Of a stretch of 64,000 nucleotides of DNA, positions 11,878 through 24,799 are shown in pieces. Position numbers and translations under genes: made by a program. The notes under the pieces were generated by a model that saw only the letters and a program-made list of their open reading frames with translations, was not told the DNA's origin and ran no database searches. Position 1 is the first letter of the stretch. The number at the start of each line of letters is the position of its first letter. The DNA is from Capillidium heterosporum (lineage: Eukaryota > Entomophthoromycota > Entomophthoromycetes > Entomophthorales > Capillidiaceae): NCBI GenBank assembly GCA_016630905.1, contig WBMQ01000002.1, positions 1,054,001 through 1,118,000 of the forward strand. The letters run 5' to 3'.

Positions 11878-12258
11878 ATGGAATTTGGAGATAAAGAATA
11901 CGATAGGTTCCAAGGTAACTGTTTAAAGATTTATTAGTTTGGCTAACTATATGTATTGTAAAATTTAGATAAACCGATCCCATCTCACCAATACAACCAC
12001 CCAATACGCCAACTTTCCATCAAAATCGAAGCTATTCTACAACCATATTGGCTCATTTTCAAGAAAGGTAAAGTCTACACTTCTATTAAGTGAAATTTTA
12101 CTTCATTGTTTTACAATTCTTTTCATAAATGTTTAGATTATATAAATTAAATTTTATATGCAAGTGTTTAAATTCTTGTCAATTATTTGAAGTGTTTACT
12201 AGGCAGCAAAGTTTACCTACAAGTTATTGAGTTGAACACCATTACTTTGCCTTTTTGA
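11878..12258 (+). CDS. Small predicted protein, 63 aa, unknown
   Basis: Three exons (11878-11914, 11969-12067, 12203-12258) join in phase from ATG to TGA. The peptide begins MEFGDKEYDRFQDKPIP and continues with IRQLSIKIEAILQPYWLIF, a possible amphipathic or membrane-associated segment, then KVYLQVIELNTITLPF. Splice sites are GTAACT/TTTAG and GTAAAG/ACTAG. The second intron (135 nt) is longer than usual; an earlier acceptor near 12135 would instead end the protein after a few residues. I do not recognise the family. The start lies only 115 bases after the DHCR24 stop, so it could also be a spliced downstream leader rather than a gene. Confidence 0.4.
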
Positions 12259-13305
12259 AGGTAGGTTTATCCAACTAAGGAAGCTTGATAATGGTATTTT
12301 TAGTCACTATATTTGCCCATTAAAGATATTGAATGCTCCTATTTCTGTTGAAACTTGATGTCTTGAAACTGAATCAAAGGGTATTGTATCTTTGTAATGT
12401 TTCCTAGGGCCTCTGTTAATTTTCGTTCCTATTTATGGGACTAATTTATATTGAAAAAGTAGTGACAGGTTGATAAGCTGGATCTTATATGTTGGATAAT
12501 ATTTCCAATCATAAGGTATAAAGTTTTGCTATGTAAATAGAAATTTAAAACGGTGCTTCAAAATTAAAATATAGCTATAATTAAACTTATATTATTTATG
12601 CATTATAGTTTACATATGCAGCATTAGGGCCTTTTGCACTTTTTATATATCATTTATATATAGTATTCAGAATCAAAGGATCGAATATAGTTGAAATAGT
12701 GATGCTTTCCCAAGCCTATCTGAATATTTATTTGTTTAAAATGGTGGGTATGGTTTGAATGTATAGTTGCTTTAAATGCACACGTAGGATATCCCATTCT
12801 ATTTGAATACGCTAAGGATTCTATACAGGCTTTTCTAGTTTAAAAGGAAAAACCATTGGTAAAATCTACACACTAGTTGTGTGACTGACAAACTTGCCGA
12901 TACATTTAGTACATGGTATGGAGGCCCAGCTTTTAGATCGGTTGAGATGTTGGTGTTTTTGAAATTTACGAGTTGCCACGATTTCAATACCAAAAGTGGT
13001 TGATGACAACATGTAAGAAACCGATTGAGGAAGGGGATGGGTCGATTCAGGCTTGCATCCTTAGAATTACCTCATTCATTTAGGTTTGAATTTAGCAACT
13101 TTGGATCTATAGCTTGCCAATTTGGGCAAGCAAGTTACATTTAAATTAAAAAGTTGGGACAATTCTACTTTGTATTCGCTTAATTTTTTATAATTAGAAT
13201 CAACCTAGAAGCTGCTTTCGTTCTCAGAAGCTTTATCTTCAGTTTTCAAAGAGTTAGAAGCATCTTTAGGCCACTTCCTTACCAGTATCGACCTACAGTT
13301 TTAAA
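12259..13305. other. Intergenic, no gene seen
   Basis: AT-rich spacer of about 1 kb. The segment 12880-13100 is somewhat less AT-rich, but no open frame with coding character was found. Confidence 0.4.
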
Positions 13306-14964
13306 ATGTTTACAACGACGATCGACAGGATCCAGGAGCCAAGATCCATGAAAAAGTCCATAAAGAAGTTTGTATCCTACTTCAAAAAGGGAGGCAGCAC
13401 CGACGTATCTCTACTTTCGCCAAGCTCCATCAATCGTAGTTCGATTACCGCTTTCGAACGAGCTGCACCCCAGAATGTAGAACTTCTTATCCAGCAAGGT
13501 ACCTTTTTTACTGGAGCTTTTTAATAACTTTGTCACTAGTATCGGCGCAGTTGTTGCAGAGGGATATCACCAGACCGGGTCCTGAAATTAGACAGTATTT
13601 AAGGCTTGTTGACTTCAACGTTCCTGATGCAACTCAGCAGTTGACTTGCCTTTCGCTTGCTGAAGTTGGCATTTTAGTCAACATGTCCAATTCAAGTACT
13701 CTGATAGGAGTTGAGAACTCATCTGGAACCTCTTGCTACATAGGTAAATTGTGTTAGTTGCTTTTGTTAAAAAGTTTAGATACAATTCTGTTTGCCATGT
13801 ACTCCCAGGAGACGGCTTTCGACTGCCTGCTGCATAGCCGAAAATTGAAGGTTCCTGGAGCCGAGCTCTTGCAGGTGCACTGCCGGTTTTTCGTCAATTT
13901 ACTAAGATCCGGTTGCTTAATACGTGGTGAGACAGTAGAGCTTATCCGTAAACAGTTGATAAAATGTGGCTGGGGGACTACGCAACATACTCAGGAAGAT
14001 GCAGTGGAGCTCTTCCTCTTCCTAACTGATGTCTTCGAACTGCCTTATTTACCACTTAACGTCAAGTTGTTCCATGGTGCCAAGGAGGACCTTTCAAGCG
14101 ATGATAAGTTTATGGCAGATAGGATTTTGGCTCTCTCCTTACCTGGTGCTGAAAGTAACTCTAGTACATCCAGAACTTACCTGTGCTGACGGACAATCTA
14201 TAGCTTCATCAGATGTAGCTGATCTTACTCCCGTTCCATCTCACGGCGACATTATACCAATTGAAGAACTTTTAATGCAGTACTTTTATAGCAACCGTAT
14301 TGCTGGCATCCGTCGTAAATTGGCTTCGGAGGACAACAACATCACAAGTGAAAAAACAGCAGTTACTGATGCCTGGTCTGCCCTTCAACTACTACCTTTC
14401 TATACATCTCAAAATGAGGTAGGGGCAACAACCAATTTAAGGGAGTCCGATCTAACTGATCCTGATCTCATACTGCCTTTAATGATAAAGAGATATACCC
14501 AATCCCCCGACGGTACTATCTCCAAACGAGACAAGCGACCGGTTTCCCTCTCAACTGACATCAATTTTAACAACTTCATCAAGAAGCTAGATGATGCAAC
14601 GGCTGACCGTTCCAAAAACGAGTACCGATTGCATCTCAAGGCGGTAGTATGCCATCTGGGAGAGACCGTAAACAGTGGTCACTACATAGTGTTCGTGCGA
14701 GACCCCAACAGCAACGATTGGGTCCAGATGGACGATTTGCAGGGACAGAAAGTGACGCGACACACCACCATCAAACAAGCTACCGAGGCCTTTGAAATAA
14801 TGAGTCGGAACTCCTACTTACTGCTCTACCAGCTACGTACCGGATCATTTCAAACCCCACTACGATCCAACACCTCGACCTCCCTCGATGCCAAGATGGC
14901 GCGCAAGATCCAGGTTCAAGAATTCGTCAAGGTCAGTCGCAATCGATCATGCAACTTGCAGTAG
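13306..14964 (+). CDS. Ubiquitin-specific protease (USP/UBP family)
   Basis: Four exons (13306-13498, 13540-13743, 13780-14154, 14204-14964) give 510 residues in consistent phase. It is a cysteine protease that removes ubiquitin. The Cys box reads NSSGTSCYIDTILFAMYS at about residue 122; the usual form is GLxNxGNTCYMNSxLQ, so this is a variant fungal-type box that keeps the catalytic Cys. QEDAVELFLFLTDVFELP is the Asp/Glu-rich QQDAxE motif. Near the C-terminus GETVNSGHYIVFVRD with downstream WVQMDD gives the catalytic His and its partner. The basic N-terminus (KKSIKKFVSYFKKGG) may bind membrane or nucleic acid. Introns are 41, 36 and 49 nt. Confidence 0.85.
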
Positions 14965-16272
14965 TCTTTAAAGAATCTGCCATTTCCTACCAAGTTACTA
15001 ACCTCATACGTTGTAGTTAATTATACTATAACGATCTATTTTTACATAGTGTTTCCAACTGTGATGTACTGCATAAATCCTATTAAATTTTAATTAAATA
15101 TGTACAGTTGAAGTTGATTTTTGGAAATTAGGCGTTGTATTTCGAATAGTGGTTGGACACTTGCCTTATTCGGTAATACTGTCGCGAAATAGTTTATACA
15201 TGAGAGTAGATTCTAAATATAAAGCTTAAATATTACAACGAATCTCTGTCGAGACCATATATCTCACTAAAGGATAATTTAAGAATTTTGGCAAGATTCT
15301 TGTCAAAACTCCAAACCTAGCTCAAATCCCTTATGAATTTGAACTTTAGTTCCTTTCTGTTCAGATAAATTGAGCATTATTTTGCAAATTTAGCTGTGAA
15401 AAGTGTACTAATTTGTTGAACAGAGAATGGCTATATATCCAAAAGTGAAGTTAAACTCAGGAAATATAGCTATATCAAGTAGAAATTAAAAGGAGTCATT
15501 TGTTTTTAAAAGCTAGTCCAGTTGATTTCCAACAGCAATTTATTTGAACTAGTTAGTTATAGGTCCATAGCGGCATATTTAGGTATATTTATTTATAGGC
15601 TCCAAGTACGCTTTCAGGCCACCACTTTCCTCTAAGTTGTACGTTGGCTCCTACAATTTAAACAAAAATGTGGAGACTAAATCTAATTTAGCCAAACTTT
15701 TAATAATTTATGCGGCCAATGGTGCCAAAACTTGGTTTCCAGCCATTAGTTTTGTATTCAATTACAAATTAGTTGAGCACAGAATAGACAGCAGCCATTC
15801 ATCCAGTTTCCAAAGTGTAAACTGTATAAATCTGCAATGAATCTGGCTTGAAGTAAGTTTGATTCGTCAAAGGTCACATTGTTTCTACCTGAAAAGAGTT
15901 GTCAAGTAAAGTAAAAGGAAGATGTGGCAAGAAAAATCTATTCCTTCACCTCTAAACGTATACTTCAAATATTTATATCGTTATTTATTAGTCGTTCGAT
16001 TACACAGCCCGCCTTTGATAATACAAGTACATGCAGCCTTCCCAAACCAAATATTAGTAAGTTGTCTATATAGTCTTTTTAGCAATTAAAGCGAGGTAGC
16101 TCTGCTGGCTTTACATGCATGTAAATATAGTGCTACAGTGCAGCTTGTTTCTTACAAGGTTTATAATTATATTAAACATTTTGCTAGGGATTACTGTTTT
16201 AATTGCTTACTGTAAATTCATGTTTATTTTAAATAGCACTCGTAATGGTATACTAACCTATTTTCTCTTAGA
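14965..16272. other. Intergenic, no convincing gene
   Basis: About 1.3 kb. An open frame of 67 codons at 15637-15840 has AT-driven composition and no splice partners, so I do not call it. Nothing else stands out. Confidence 0.4.
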
Positions 16273-17561
16273 ATGGGAAACGCAATTTCAAAAAAAACAT
16301 CTAAACCAGCACTAAAAAACGGCGATGATAGCGAAAACGTATCTCCCTCAAATAGTCTTCCTTTCAACATACCAGTAAATTCCTTTGGAGATGCCAGCGA
16401 TACAGTGCAGTCGCAGATGTCTCAAAAGTCGCAGGTTGAGTCGATATTAGTCAATTCCCCGACTGAAAGTTACTTCAGCAACAGGCGTGGTAGTGAAGGT
16501 TCGGTGATACCTATTCCAGAGAAGACATTCGGCTCCAACGACTCCTTAGATACCGATTTCCCAAACAACGAGATCAATATCGACGATATAATAGCTCGCC
16601 TTTTGAAAGTCGGACACATGGGTAAAGTAACTAAAACGATATGCCTAAAGAACTCGGAGATCACTGCCATCTGTAAGATTTCCAGAGAAATCTTCCTCTC
16701 TCAACCTTCGCTCATTGAACTGTCAGCGCCCGTCAAAGTAGTAGGAGATGTCCACGGGCAATATACCGACTTACTTCGATTATTCGAAATGTGTGGGTAC
16801 CCACCCTCATCTAACTTTTTGTTCTTGGGCGATTATGTCGATCGTGGTAGGCAAAGCTTAGAAACTATACTGTTACTCCTTTGTTATAAGATCAAATACC
16901 CCGAGAACTTTTTCCTCCTTAGAGGGAATCATGAGTGTGCCAACGTAACGCGAGGTAACTCCCATTTTTATAGTTTTACTTAATTTCAAAGTGTATGGAT
17001 TCTACGATGAATGTAAGAGGAGGTCGACAGTAAAGACTTGGAAGTCGTTTGTAAACGTCTTCAACTGTCTGCCAGTGGCTGCTGTGATAGCCAACAAAAT
17101 TTTCTGTATCCACTGGTGGTCTCTCCCCCAGCCTGCACTCCATGGAGGATATCAAGAAAATCGAGCGACCGAGTGACGTCCCCGACTACGGTTTACTCAA
17201 CGACCTGCTATGGAGCGATCCGACCGAGACTGCCCTAGAATGGGAGGACAACGAGCGTGGAGTTTCCTACTGCTTCGGTAAAACGGTAGTCAACGAGTTT
17301 TTGGCCAAGCATGATTTCGATCTGGTATGCCGTGCCCACATGGTAGTCGAAGATGGCTACGAGTTCTTCAACGGACGTACGTTAGTAACCGTGTTCTCAG
17401 CACCCAACTACTGTGGTGAGTTCGACAACTACGGGGCCGTCATGTCGGTCAACGAAGACTTACTCTGTAGCTTCGAGTTACTTAAGCCGGCTGAAACACC
17501 ACTGCCATCCAACTCGCGCCGCCGCCGGAACTCGCTACTCAGCGACTCCTTCAACTTATAA
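16273..17561 (+). CDS. PPZ1: PPZ-type serine/threonine protein phosphatase (one-base frame break)
   Basis: Two exons (16273-16954, 16992-17561; 37-nt intron). The start MGNAISKK is a classic N-myristoylation signal, followed by a polar Ser-rich region of about 100 residues and a PP1-like catalytic domain, the layout of fungal Ppz phosphatases that control potassium transport and salt tolerance. Catalytic motifs are [30 protein letters not shown] and [11 protein letters not shown]. Inside exon 2 the frame breaks: after KIFCIH an extra T at 17114 shifts the frame, and the conserved [19 protein letters not shown] is read one base later. Allowing for it the protein is 416 residues and otherwise intact. 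An assembly indel is more likely than a pseudogene, as every other catalytic motif is preserved. Confidence 0.88.
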
Positions 17562-18252
17562 TATTTTTGATTCCGTACTCTCAGCTCGTTTTGGGTAGGT
17601 TCATAGGATTTTGGGCAGAAGACTGGCGAGTGGGTACTGGTCGGTAACGAGCAAGGATTGGTCTACCGAATTTTACTTGTATCTCACACATCGATAAGTG
17701 GCATCTAAAGTTTACAGCTGCATGGTATTTATCGCTACTTTTTTCTACTAATGAGTTTTCAAAATAAAAATCAGGTTCTATTTTGAAATTGTTCATCTTT
17801 CTATTTAGTTTAGTTATTTACAATTAGTATATCGAATTATTTATCAACATATACTTATCGACAAGATAAATCAAAGGCTACATGCAAAAGTTTATTTGAA
17901 AGTGTATACACTAAATATTTGCCATTATATATTGTTGATAGTTTCTCAATCATATAGAATTGGGAAACCAAAGATAGTTCAAAGACCTTTAATATTCAAC
18001 TTAAACACGGCTAATAGATAACATATTTTAGTCTTCTAATAGCTTTCAGCAAAAGCAAGCAAAATGCCTCTCAACCATCTCAGAAGAGGAATAGTCACAA
18101 AGTTTGGATCGTTCAGTCCTATAAGATTTATACCAAGTCCAATCATTGGTTGAAGCCAATCAAGAAATCCGTTTTGATACCAGCATTTAAAAGCAAGCTT
18201 CAGGAATGATGACAAAAAGTTGAAGCTGCAAAAAATCAGTTCCTTCACAAGG
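17562..18252. other. Intergenic, possible alternative upstream start of next gene
   Basis: Mostly AT-rich. At 18063 an ATG opens a short frame (MPLNHLRRGIVTKFG) that could be spliced to the next gene through a weak donor near 18150. Otherwise no gene seen. Confidence 0.3.
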
Positions 18253-20947
18253 ATGTTCAAAAGTTTCCATAGCATCGAACTCAACAGGTTAGTAGATGTT
18301 GGCAAGACAGATGAAAAAGTTGCTAGTTTCGAAGCCAATAGATCAAAAAGGATAAAGATTAACGACGATCTCTTGAAGTTTACCTTATTATATCAACTGG
18401 ACATTAACGATTCTGATAAAGAGGATAGATTTATTTTAGTTGAGATTAAGCTAGTTGAAATTGATTCCAAGTACGAACTCGCTGGATGCGTTTACAAAGA
18501 GGAAATCAATCCAACGGTAACCAAAAATTTCAAGATAGTTGTTGAAAATGACTTTTTGGGAGAACAAAGTAGTAAACTGTAAGCTTTGTAGATTTTAATA
18601 CTAACGATTGTTTTTAGAAAAGTGTAAGCCTCATATATTAAGTTTTGAGCTGGTTAGTTTTGACCAAGGAAGGTAATTATTGTTCAGTATGCTTTTTTCT
18701 AAAGGGTCTATAGTCCACTTCCAACTGTAACACTGGGTTGGTTTTACCACAATAAGTTGATGGGTGTATCGCAATTGCAGCTAGAACATTCGATTTCAAC
18801 GCCAAGCATCGACTCTACCGATTCCAGCTACAAAATTTGTTGGATAAAGGCGTACGAAAAGGCTATTCGTATGTTGGAAACAACTGAATTTGACACTGAG
18901 AGACCAGTTATTGCTTTGGATTTAGTAGTTATCGATGGAACAAAAGTCTTTATAAATTTACATTTTAGCAACAAACCCTATTCCAACTGTCTACTACTGA
19001 TATGGTCATTGTTGGATCAAAGTTTATCGTTTCATCTAAGCAATTTGGATACATTCTTTGGCGTTATATCTCAACTGTATTTCGACGACGAAGCCAATGA
19101 AGGCATATACATAGTTCATAGAGTAAAGGTTAATAAAAGATATAGGTTGGTAGCTACTTCGACAAACTATATGATGGAAGAAGGGCTTATACACAACGAT
19201 AGTACTCAGTTAGATTGGAGAAATAGATTTGAGTTAAATTTGCCAACCGAATGGATCGATGGGATAAGAGCCCTACACCTATATTTGGAGCCACTGTTCA
19301 GCAAAACCAAGTCGAGCTTAAATGATCACCCCAAAGCCTTGATCGAAGATGTGCCATTTCCCATAAGCGGTTTCTTCATTTTAGGATCTAAAGAAGTCAA
19401 GGTTTGGACGAGCTCTGAGATTAACATCTCAGATACTTTGGAATATGTGGGCGATAAATTGGATGCTATAGAAGGGTCGAAGTTCAGCCTGTTATCTAAT
19501 TCGGATCTTCCAAATGATGGTATTACGATGCTCATCGATGCCTCAAGTAAAAGTGAGGTTAAAATATGTTTCTATTTTATCGCATATGATGATAGGAAAT
19601 TAGCAGTTAAGCTTATTAAAACCTTGAAGCAACCTACAGCCACCAGTTCACTAATTTTAACGAATGATTCAATAAAGCTGGGTCATTTACGAAGAGATGA
19701 GAATTTCAACACCATCTTCGAAACTATATGTTTAGATATACCGCTTCTTAGTCAACTAGGTTCAACTGAAGAATTAGAATCCTTTTCAGGTCCCTCAGCT
19801 ATACTATCTCTCTCCAAAGTTCTGTGTAAGATCGATCTTAAAGTCGACCAGTTGGTTGATGCGATAAGCAACCGACGCAAACTTCTGCAGGATGGACTAA
19901 CCGTCCTAAGTGATATTTGTCACTTTCGTTCGATAAATCGACCAGTTCCAGCAGCACCAAACCTAATCCCGCTGCAAGAAAAGAATCGAAAGTCTTACTA
20001 CCCTACACCGCTTCCCTACCTCGAAGATCCCAACCTCAGCCTACCTCCAAGCCATAGCTTAAAAGCCGATAGTATCCGACTTCAGAATGTTGGAATACAA
20101 ATGTGGTGGCTAACGGTACGAGTAACCAACGTTAGCCGGTAACTAATGTATTTGTAACTGTTTTCTAATTTTATACCATAGATTACAGATAATGCGACCC
20201 CGCCTGGTTAGTTACGTTACTGGAGAGCTTCAAGGAATATCTCGTAGCTTAACCGCTACCCAAATTTACCCATACCAGTTACATACCGACGATTTTCGGC
20301 TGATGCCTGAATGTGACGTCGAGCTACACCTTTACGTTAAACCTACCCTTAGCTCCCACTGCTTCAACTTAGTTACTGAGAGACCTCCCACCAACTTGGA
20401 ATTTGCCTTGAACTTTGACATTGCATCGGCTGAATCGGATGCAGCTGATGGAGGTGATGGGTTCGCAGTTACTTACCAGACTCGTATTGAAGTCAGTCAG
20501 CTTACCCAAAGCAACCTCAGCCGCCTACCAATCCCTGAAATTGCGCTAGAGATTAATGGTCTGCCATCCGACTCCAATTTCAACTATTTATCCAAGTTGA
20601 AAACAAGGCTTAAATCCCTCCTAAATTTAGAAGTTGTTCATGAGGATGAAAGTTGCTTGATCAGCCGCCATTTTCCGCTTGCACTGATACTCCAGCAAAG
20701 TACCAGTGACGAACTCATCATCACTAGCAAGAGTTTAGATCGAGTTTTGCTTGGTACGACCGTGGGCCAACTTTTGGACTACTTACCAAAGGTTCAGCTT
20801 GATGGGAAGCGTTTGATCGAGGAAAGCAACATCCACATTCGACAACTTGGATTCCCACAGAGTGAAAATGATGTCGATAATCTTAAGGATGTTTTGGAAA
20901 AGGTTATTTGCTATTTGTATCAAGATTCGACAAGTCAATTTTATTAA
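18253..20947 (+). CDS. Unrecognised protein of about 856 aa
   Basis: Four exons (18253-18568, 18618-18672, 18705-20138, 20182-20947) join in phase. The first donor (18569) is the least certain; it is chosen because it restores the frame KKCKPHILSFELVSFDQG. I see no signal peptide, membrane segment or catalytic motif. The N-terminal two thirds read like beta-rich domains (ALDLVVIDGTKVFINLHF, SEVKICFYFIAYDDRKLAVK) and the C-terminus is helical (DNLKDVLEKVICYLY). No low-complexity stretch. Length and layout are reminiscent of beta-propeller or beta-sandwich scaffold proteins, but I could not assign a family. Start could instead lie at 18063 through an extra exon. It converges with DUG2, about 190 bases between stops. 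Confidence 0.75.
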
Positions 20948-21133
20948 AGGGTTAGTACTGATTTTCAATCAGATATGTTTGATAAAAGCTATTTTAAAGT
21001 GAATATAAACATTTTGGTGGAAAATCTGCAACTAAACTAAAATATAGCTCTATCATAAGTCTAATTTAAAGTTTAATGCTACGAAATACATCAAAACCCA
21101 GCAAAAGTTTACAATCTCAATAGTATAAAGTGC

Positions 21134-24100
21134 TCACAGTTCGGCAAGTTTGGTAAAGTACTGTTTGAGAACAGACTTGCCAACCGTCAAATTTTTAACT
21201 CGTAATCGCTCGTTAGCAAGATGGGCTTGATCGGTGGATTGACCCAAAGGTAGATGCACAGCTGGCGCGTTAAAGAATTTCTCCAGCCACGGTACGGTAG
21301 GAATCGACCCGCCTTCCCGGATGGGTAGCGGTGCTACTCCCCAAGCCTACAAATAACAATTAATCAACTAGATTCAAGGTATTGAGATGGTTACTTCGGA
21401 TAAAACTTCTTTTAGAAGCGTGTAGTATTCGTTATCGGGCTGACCGAGCCACCAATCTGCCGTTTGACGGATTGTGACCTATAAATCACACTTAGTATTA
21501 GCTATCGACGGAATTTACCTCAAGCTTATTATCTGAATTTAGCTTCGAGAATAGGTCGGTGACATAGTCTTGGAAGGATTTAGCGATCTGCTGCAAGCTC
21601 TGGTCGGGTACTATGCGCATCGAAACGTCGGCACGAGCACAGGATGGAATCACGGTGGAGTGATCCGAAGGTCCACTGGTGGCTACTTTATGCACCGTGA
21701 GGGTGGGATGACGCCACTGCGCCTGCAGCTTGGCCGAGGTTGGTTTGTGGGAGCTGTGGGAGGTTCTAAAACGATGTAAGGGTTATTGCTAGCATATTCA
21801 AAGCTTGGGTTACTTTAGTTGAGACACCAAATCTTCAAATTCAATCAACTCCTTGTCACTGACAGGCCGAACGTCATCATAAAATCCTAAGCCATGTTAA
21901 AGCTAGAAATACAAATGGGTACCTGGTATCGATACTCTTTTGCTGGGATCAATGAGCTGCGAAAGGATGTGGGTGACATCAATTAAAGGTTCAACAACAG
22001 CGCCACCATATACTCCCGAATGTGAATCCTCAGAGTCGTTAGATACACTGATGGAGGCGTGAATGACACCTCTCAACCCATAGGTGATGCAAGGAATTTC
22101 CTCACCCAACCAATATGAATTACTAATTGTGAAAAGTAATCAGCGCAAATAAATGTTGAAAATGTACCTCAATAAAATTAAATCTACGTCACCGATTACT
22201 GGCTTCAATTCAGTGACTGCTGGATAGAATCCCGTTGATCCAGATTCTTCTTCGCCCTCAATTAGAAAGGTGATGTCTACATGCAAATTTTTCTCGCGCA
22301 GGAGTTCCGAAGTCGCAAATACTGCAGCTAGGATAGGGCCTTTGTTGTCTGTTACACCACGTCCATATAAGTATCCATCCTTTCCTAGGAAATGTTAGCC
22401 ATAGTTGAATACTATCAATACCGATCAGCTGGAACGGGTTACTAAGCCAGTCCTTTGATCTTGCTGAGACAACATCATAGTGCCCATAGAACAAAACGTG
22501 TTTAGGAGGTTTAGCCGTCCGATTTACAGCTTTAAAAGTGCCATACACCAGTGGGTTACGCCCTTCCTTACACTGGACTAGTTTACTTTGACTTGCACCA
22601 AGTTGAATTAAAAGGTTCTTTAGCAGCTTGGCACCTAGTCGACAATCTTCCTGGTGAGCAGGCTGCCCTGATATGGTAGGAATTCGAACCCATTTGTCAA
22701 GGACATAAATTATGTCATCTTAGCATAGTAAAGTCAGTTATTTTATCTACATTCATAAAAATATTACCGATGTTGTGACTAGTAGAAACATCATATCCTT
22801 TTATAGTGGTGTTTTCACTTAACGTCGGTGAAGGGAACTGCAAAAAGCGCCTATCTGATTCCCTATAATTGTGCTGATCCTGTGGCAGATACCAAAACTA
22901 CAGTATTAAAAAGATTAGGTCCTATTATATAGAGCTAAAGCTTACCTTTATTAAAGCGTCACTAGATCCGGATACCAAAAGGTCTCCTTTAGTCAAAGAT
23001 AACGTTAAAATCAGTCCATCGTGGGCTTTATAGCTATATTCACATTCGAAACAACGGTTCCATTTCTAAAGCTATCAATTATATGTCTACTAAATAAGCT
23101 CAAACCTTGATGATGCCTTCTCCGCATCCACTATAAATATCATCATTATGGCAAGCTAAAGCTAATATATCGTCCTAAGTAGAAGTTAGCTTGATAAAGA
23201 AGACTAGCTTACCTGATGCCCCATAAGATTTCGAATTCGTTGGTTAGTCTCGAGATCCCAAACTGCGACTAAACCACCCTGTAGCCCAGCAAATAATAGG
23301 CCATCTCTGATTACCATAGTATAGACGGTAGCTATTTCGTTGCATGGAAGAACCTGGTGTAACGATAAACTGGCATCTGAGTTTATTCTCCATACCTAGT
23401 GCAAAATCGGTATACCACTAACAGAAAAAGTTTACTTTAATATCACCATCGCCAGATCCTATTAAGATTCAAGTTTAGTTAGAGTAAAAATATTATAAAC
23501 CTGAGAATAAGTATTGATTTTCATGATCATCTGGTATATGTCCGATAAGTAGAGAGTAAATGTAACCGTGGTGAGAGCTTCGTTGAACGCATGTCTTTTT
23601 AATATGATGTGGCCCTGATTCCACTTGTTGATCAAAAAAGGCTTTTGAAGGCGGTAAGCCTGGAACTTCAACAAACATTTTTTGAAGTAAATTAGAATTT
23701 TCTAATGAACAGTTTGCTTTAGACTTTGTGCTCTGCTCAAATATATCTGTAGAAGGATCATCTATATCTTCACGTTTATCTTCTATACAATGCCACTAAA
23801 AACAAAAAAGTAGGTCAAATATAAAATTGCTTATATAAGTTACTTGAATGCTTGTGTCTTGGCAGCCTAAATATATTGTTTTCGAATCATCACAGTAAGC
23901 TAAAGAAAGGATATCGCCGACATTAGGTGGTGTTCTTATAACATATTTCAGCTCAAGTTTTACCACATCCCAAACCTAAGCGTAAGTACCGTATAAATAT
24001 ATGCAAAATTGGTGTTTCTATCATTTACGTGAATCGTATCATCATCTAAAATAATAAAATAACAAGCTAAGAATAAATTTATTATAAAAATATATACCAG

Positions 24101-24535
24101 AACCACTGAATAGGAGCTCCTCATCTTTAGACAAGGCCAAGCATAGTACTGAGCGGGAATGCCCATTCAAAGTCTTTATAGGCAAGAAGGTATTCAAACA
24201 CCATACCTAAAATGAACGAAATGAAAAATTAAAATGAAAAATCTTTGTTCCAGCCTTACTCTAATGACTCCTGACTGAGCTCCAGCAAACAAGTATTTCG
24301 AATTGAAGGCGGTGGCTAAAACCGAATCTCCAGGCTGGCTTAAAGTCTGTCTTAATTCCATCGATGGCTTATAATTGTTGTAGGGTAAGGAAGCCATGAT
24401 AGGTTGCCGCACAAAAGTTTGGGCTGACAGGAGCATTAGCTAGGTCGAAAGTCTCTTTGAATTACCTCGCTTGTTTCCAAATGAATCTATAAAGCTTGGG
24501 TTGATATCAGGTGAACCTACTGTAAATGGTTCCAT
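21134..24535 (-). CDS. DUG2: DUG2: WD40 repeat plus M20 metallopeptidase, glutathione degradation
   Basis: Many short minus-strand exons run from ATG at 24535 to TGA at 21134, roughly 900 residues. The N-terminal half is a WD40 propeller with repeats such as FAGLQGGLVAVWDLETNQ and ALACHNDDIYSGCGEGIIK. The C-terminal half is an M20 peptidase: HVLFYGHYDVV (metal His), YGRGVTDNKGPILAA (metal Asp), FLIEGEEESGS (catalytic Glu and metal Glu), HSGVYGG, and ATSGPSDHSTVIP in the lid domain. This fusion is diagnostic of fungal Dug2, which with the glutaminase-like Dug3 cleaves the gamma-glutamyl bond of glutathione. Exon 1 (24466-24535) is spliced to AQTFVRQPIMAS because that acceptor keeps phase. It shares a 264-base divergent promoter with NUP192. 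Confidence 0.88.
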
Positions 24536-24799
24536 TCTGGTTGAATACTAAATTGGGGTTATCTTGTTGATAAAAGATGAAGAGCTGAATCAGACCCTGA
24601 TTTCTACTTATACACGCAATTGCATCATTCCATTAGATTTGACGTTTTTAGGTCCTTGAATTGGCTCTATGTAAACCAGTTTGTTACGTCATTTCTGCTT
24701 ATAGCTCTATCAATAAAATTCGTAATTGGGTTAGGTAAGAAAAAATTATTGACAGTTTGAAAGCTTTTGTAAGGTTAGTGTTTTTGAACTGGAAGCAAG
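24536..24799. promoter_or_regulatory. Shared divergent promoter of DUG2 and NUP192
   Basis: Only 264 bases separate the two start codons, on opposite strands. No clear TATA box. The arrangement implies a bidirectional promoter; co-regulation is inference. Confidence 0.45.

Noticed and set aside
15637-15840. 67-codon frame
   Set aside because: AT-driven, no splice partners, no recognised motif.
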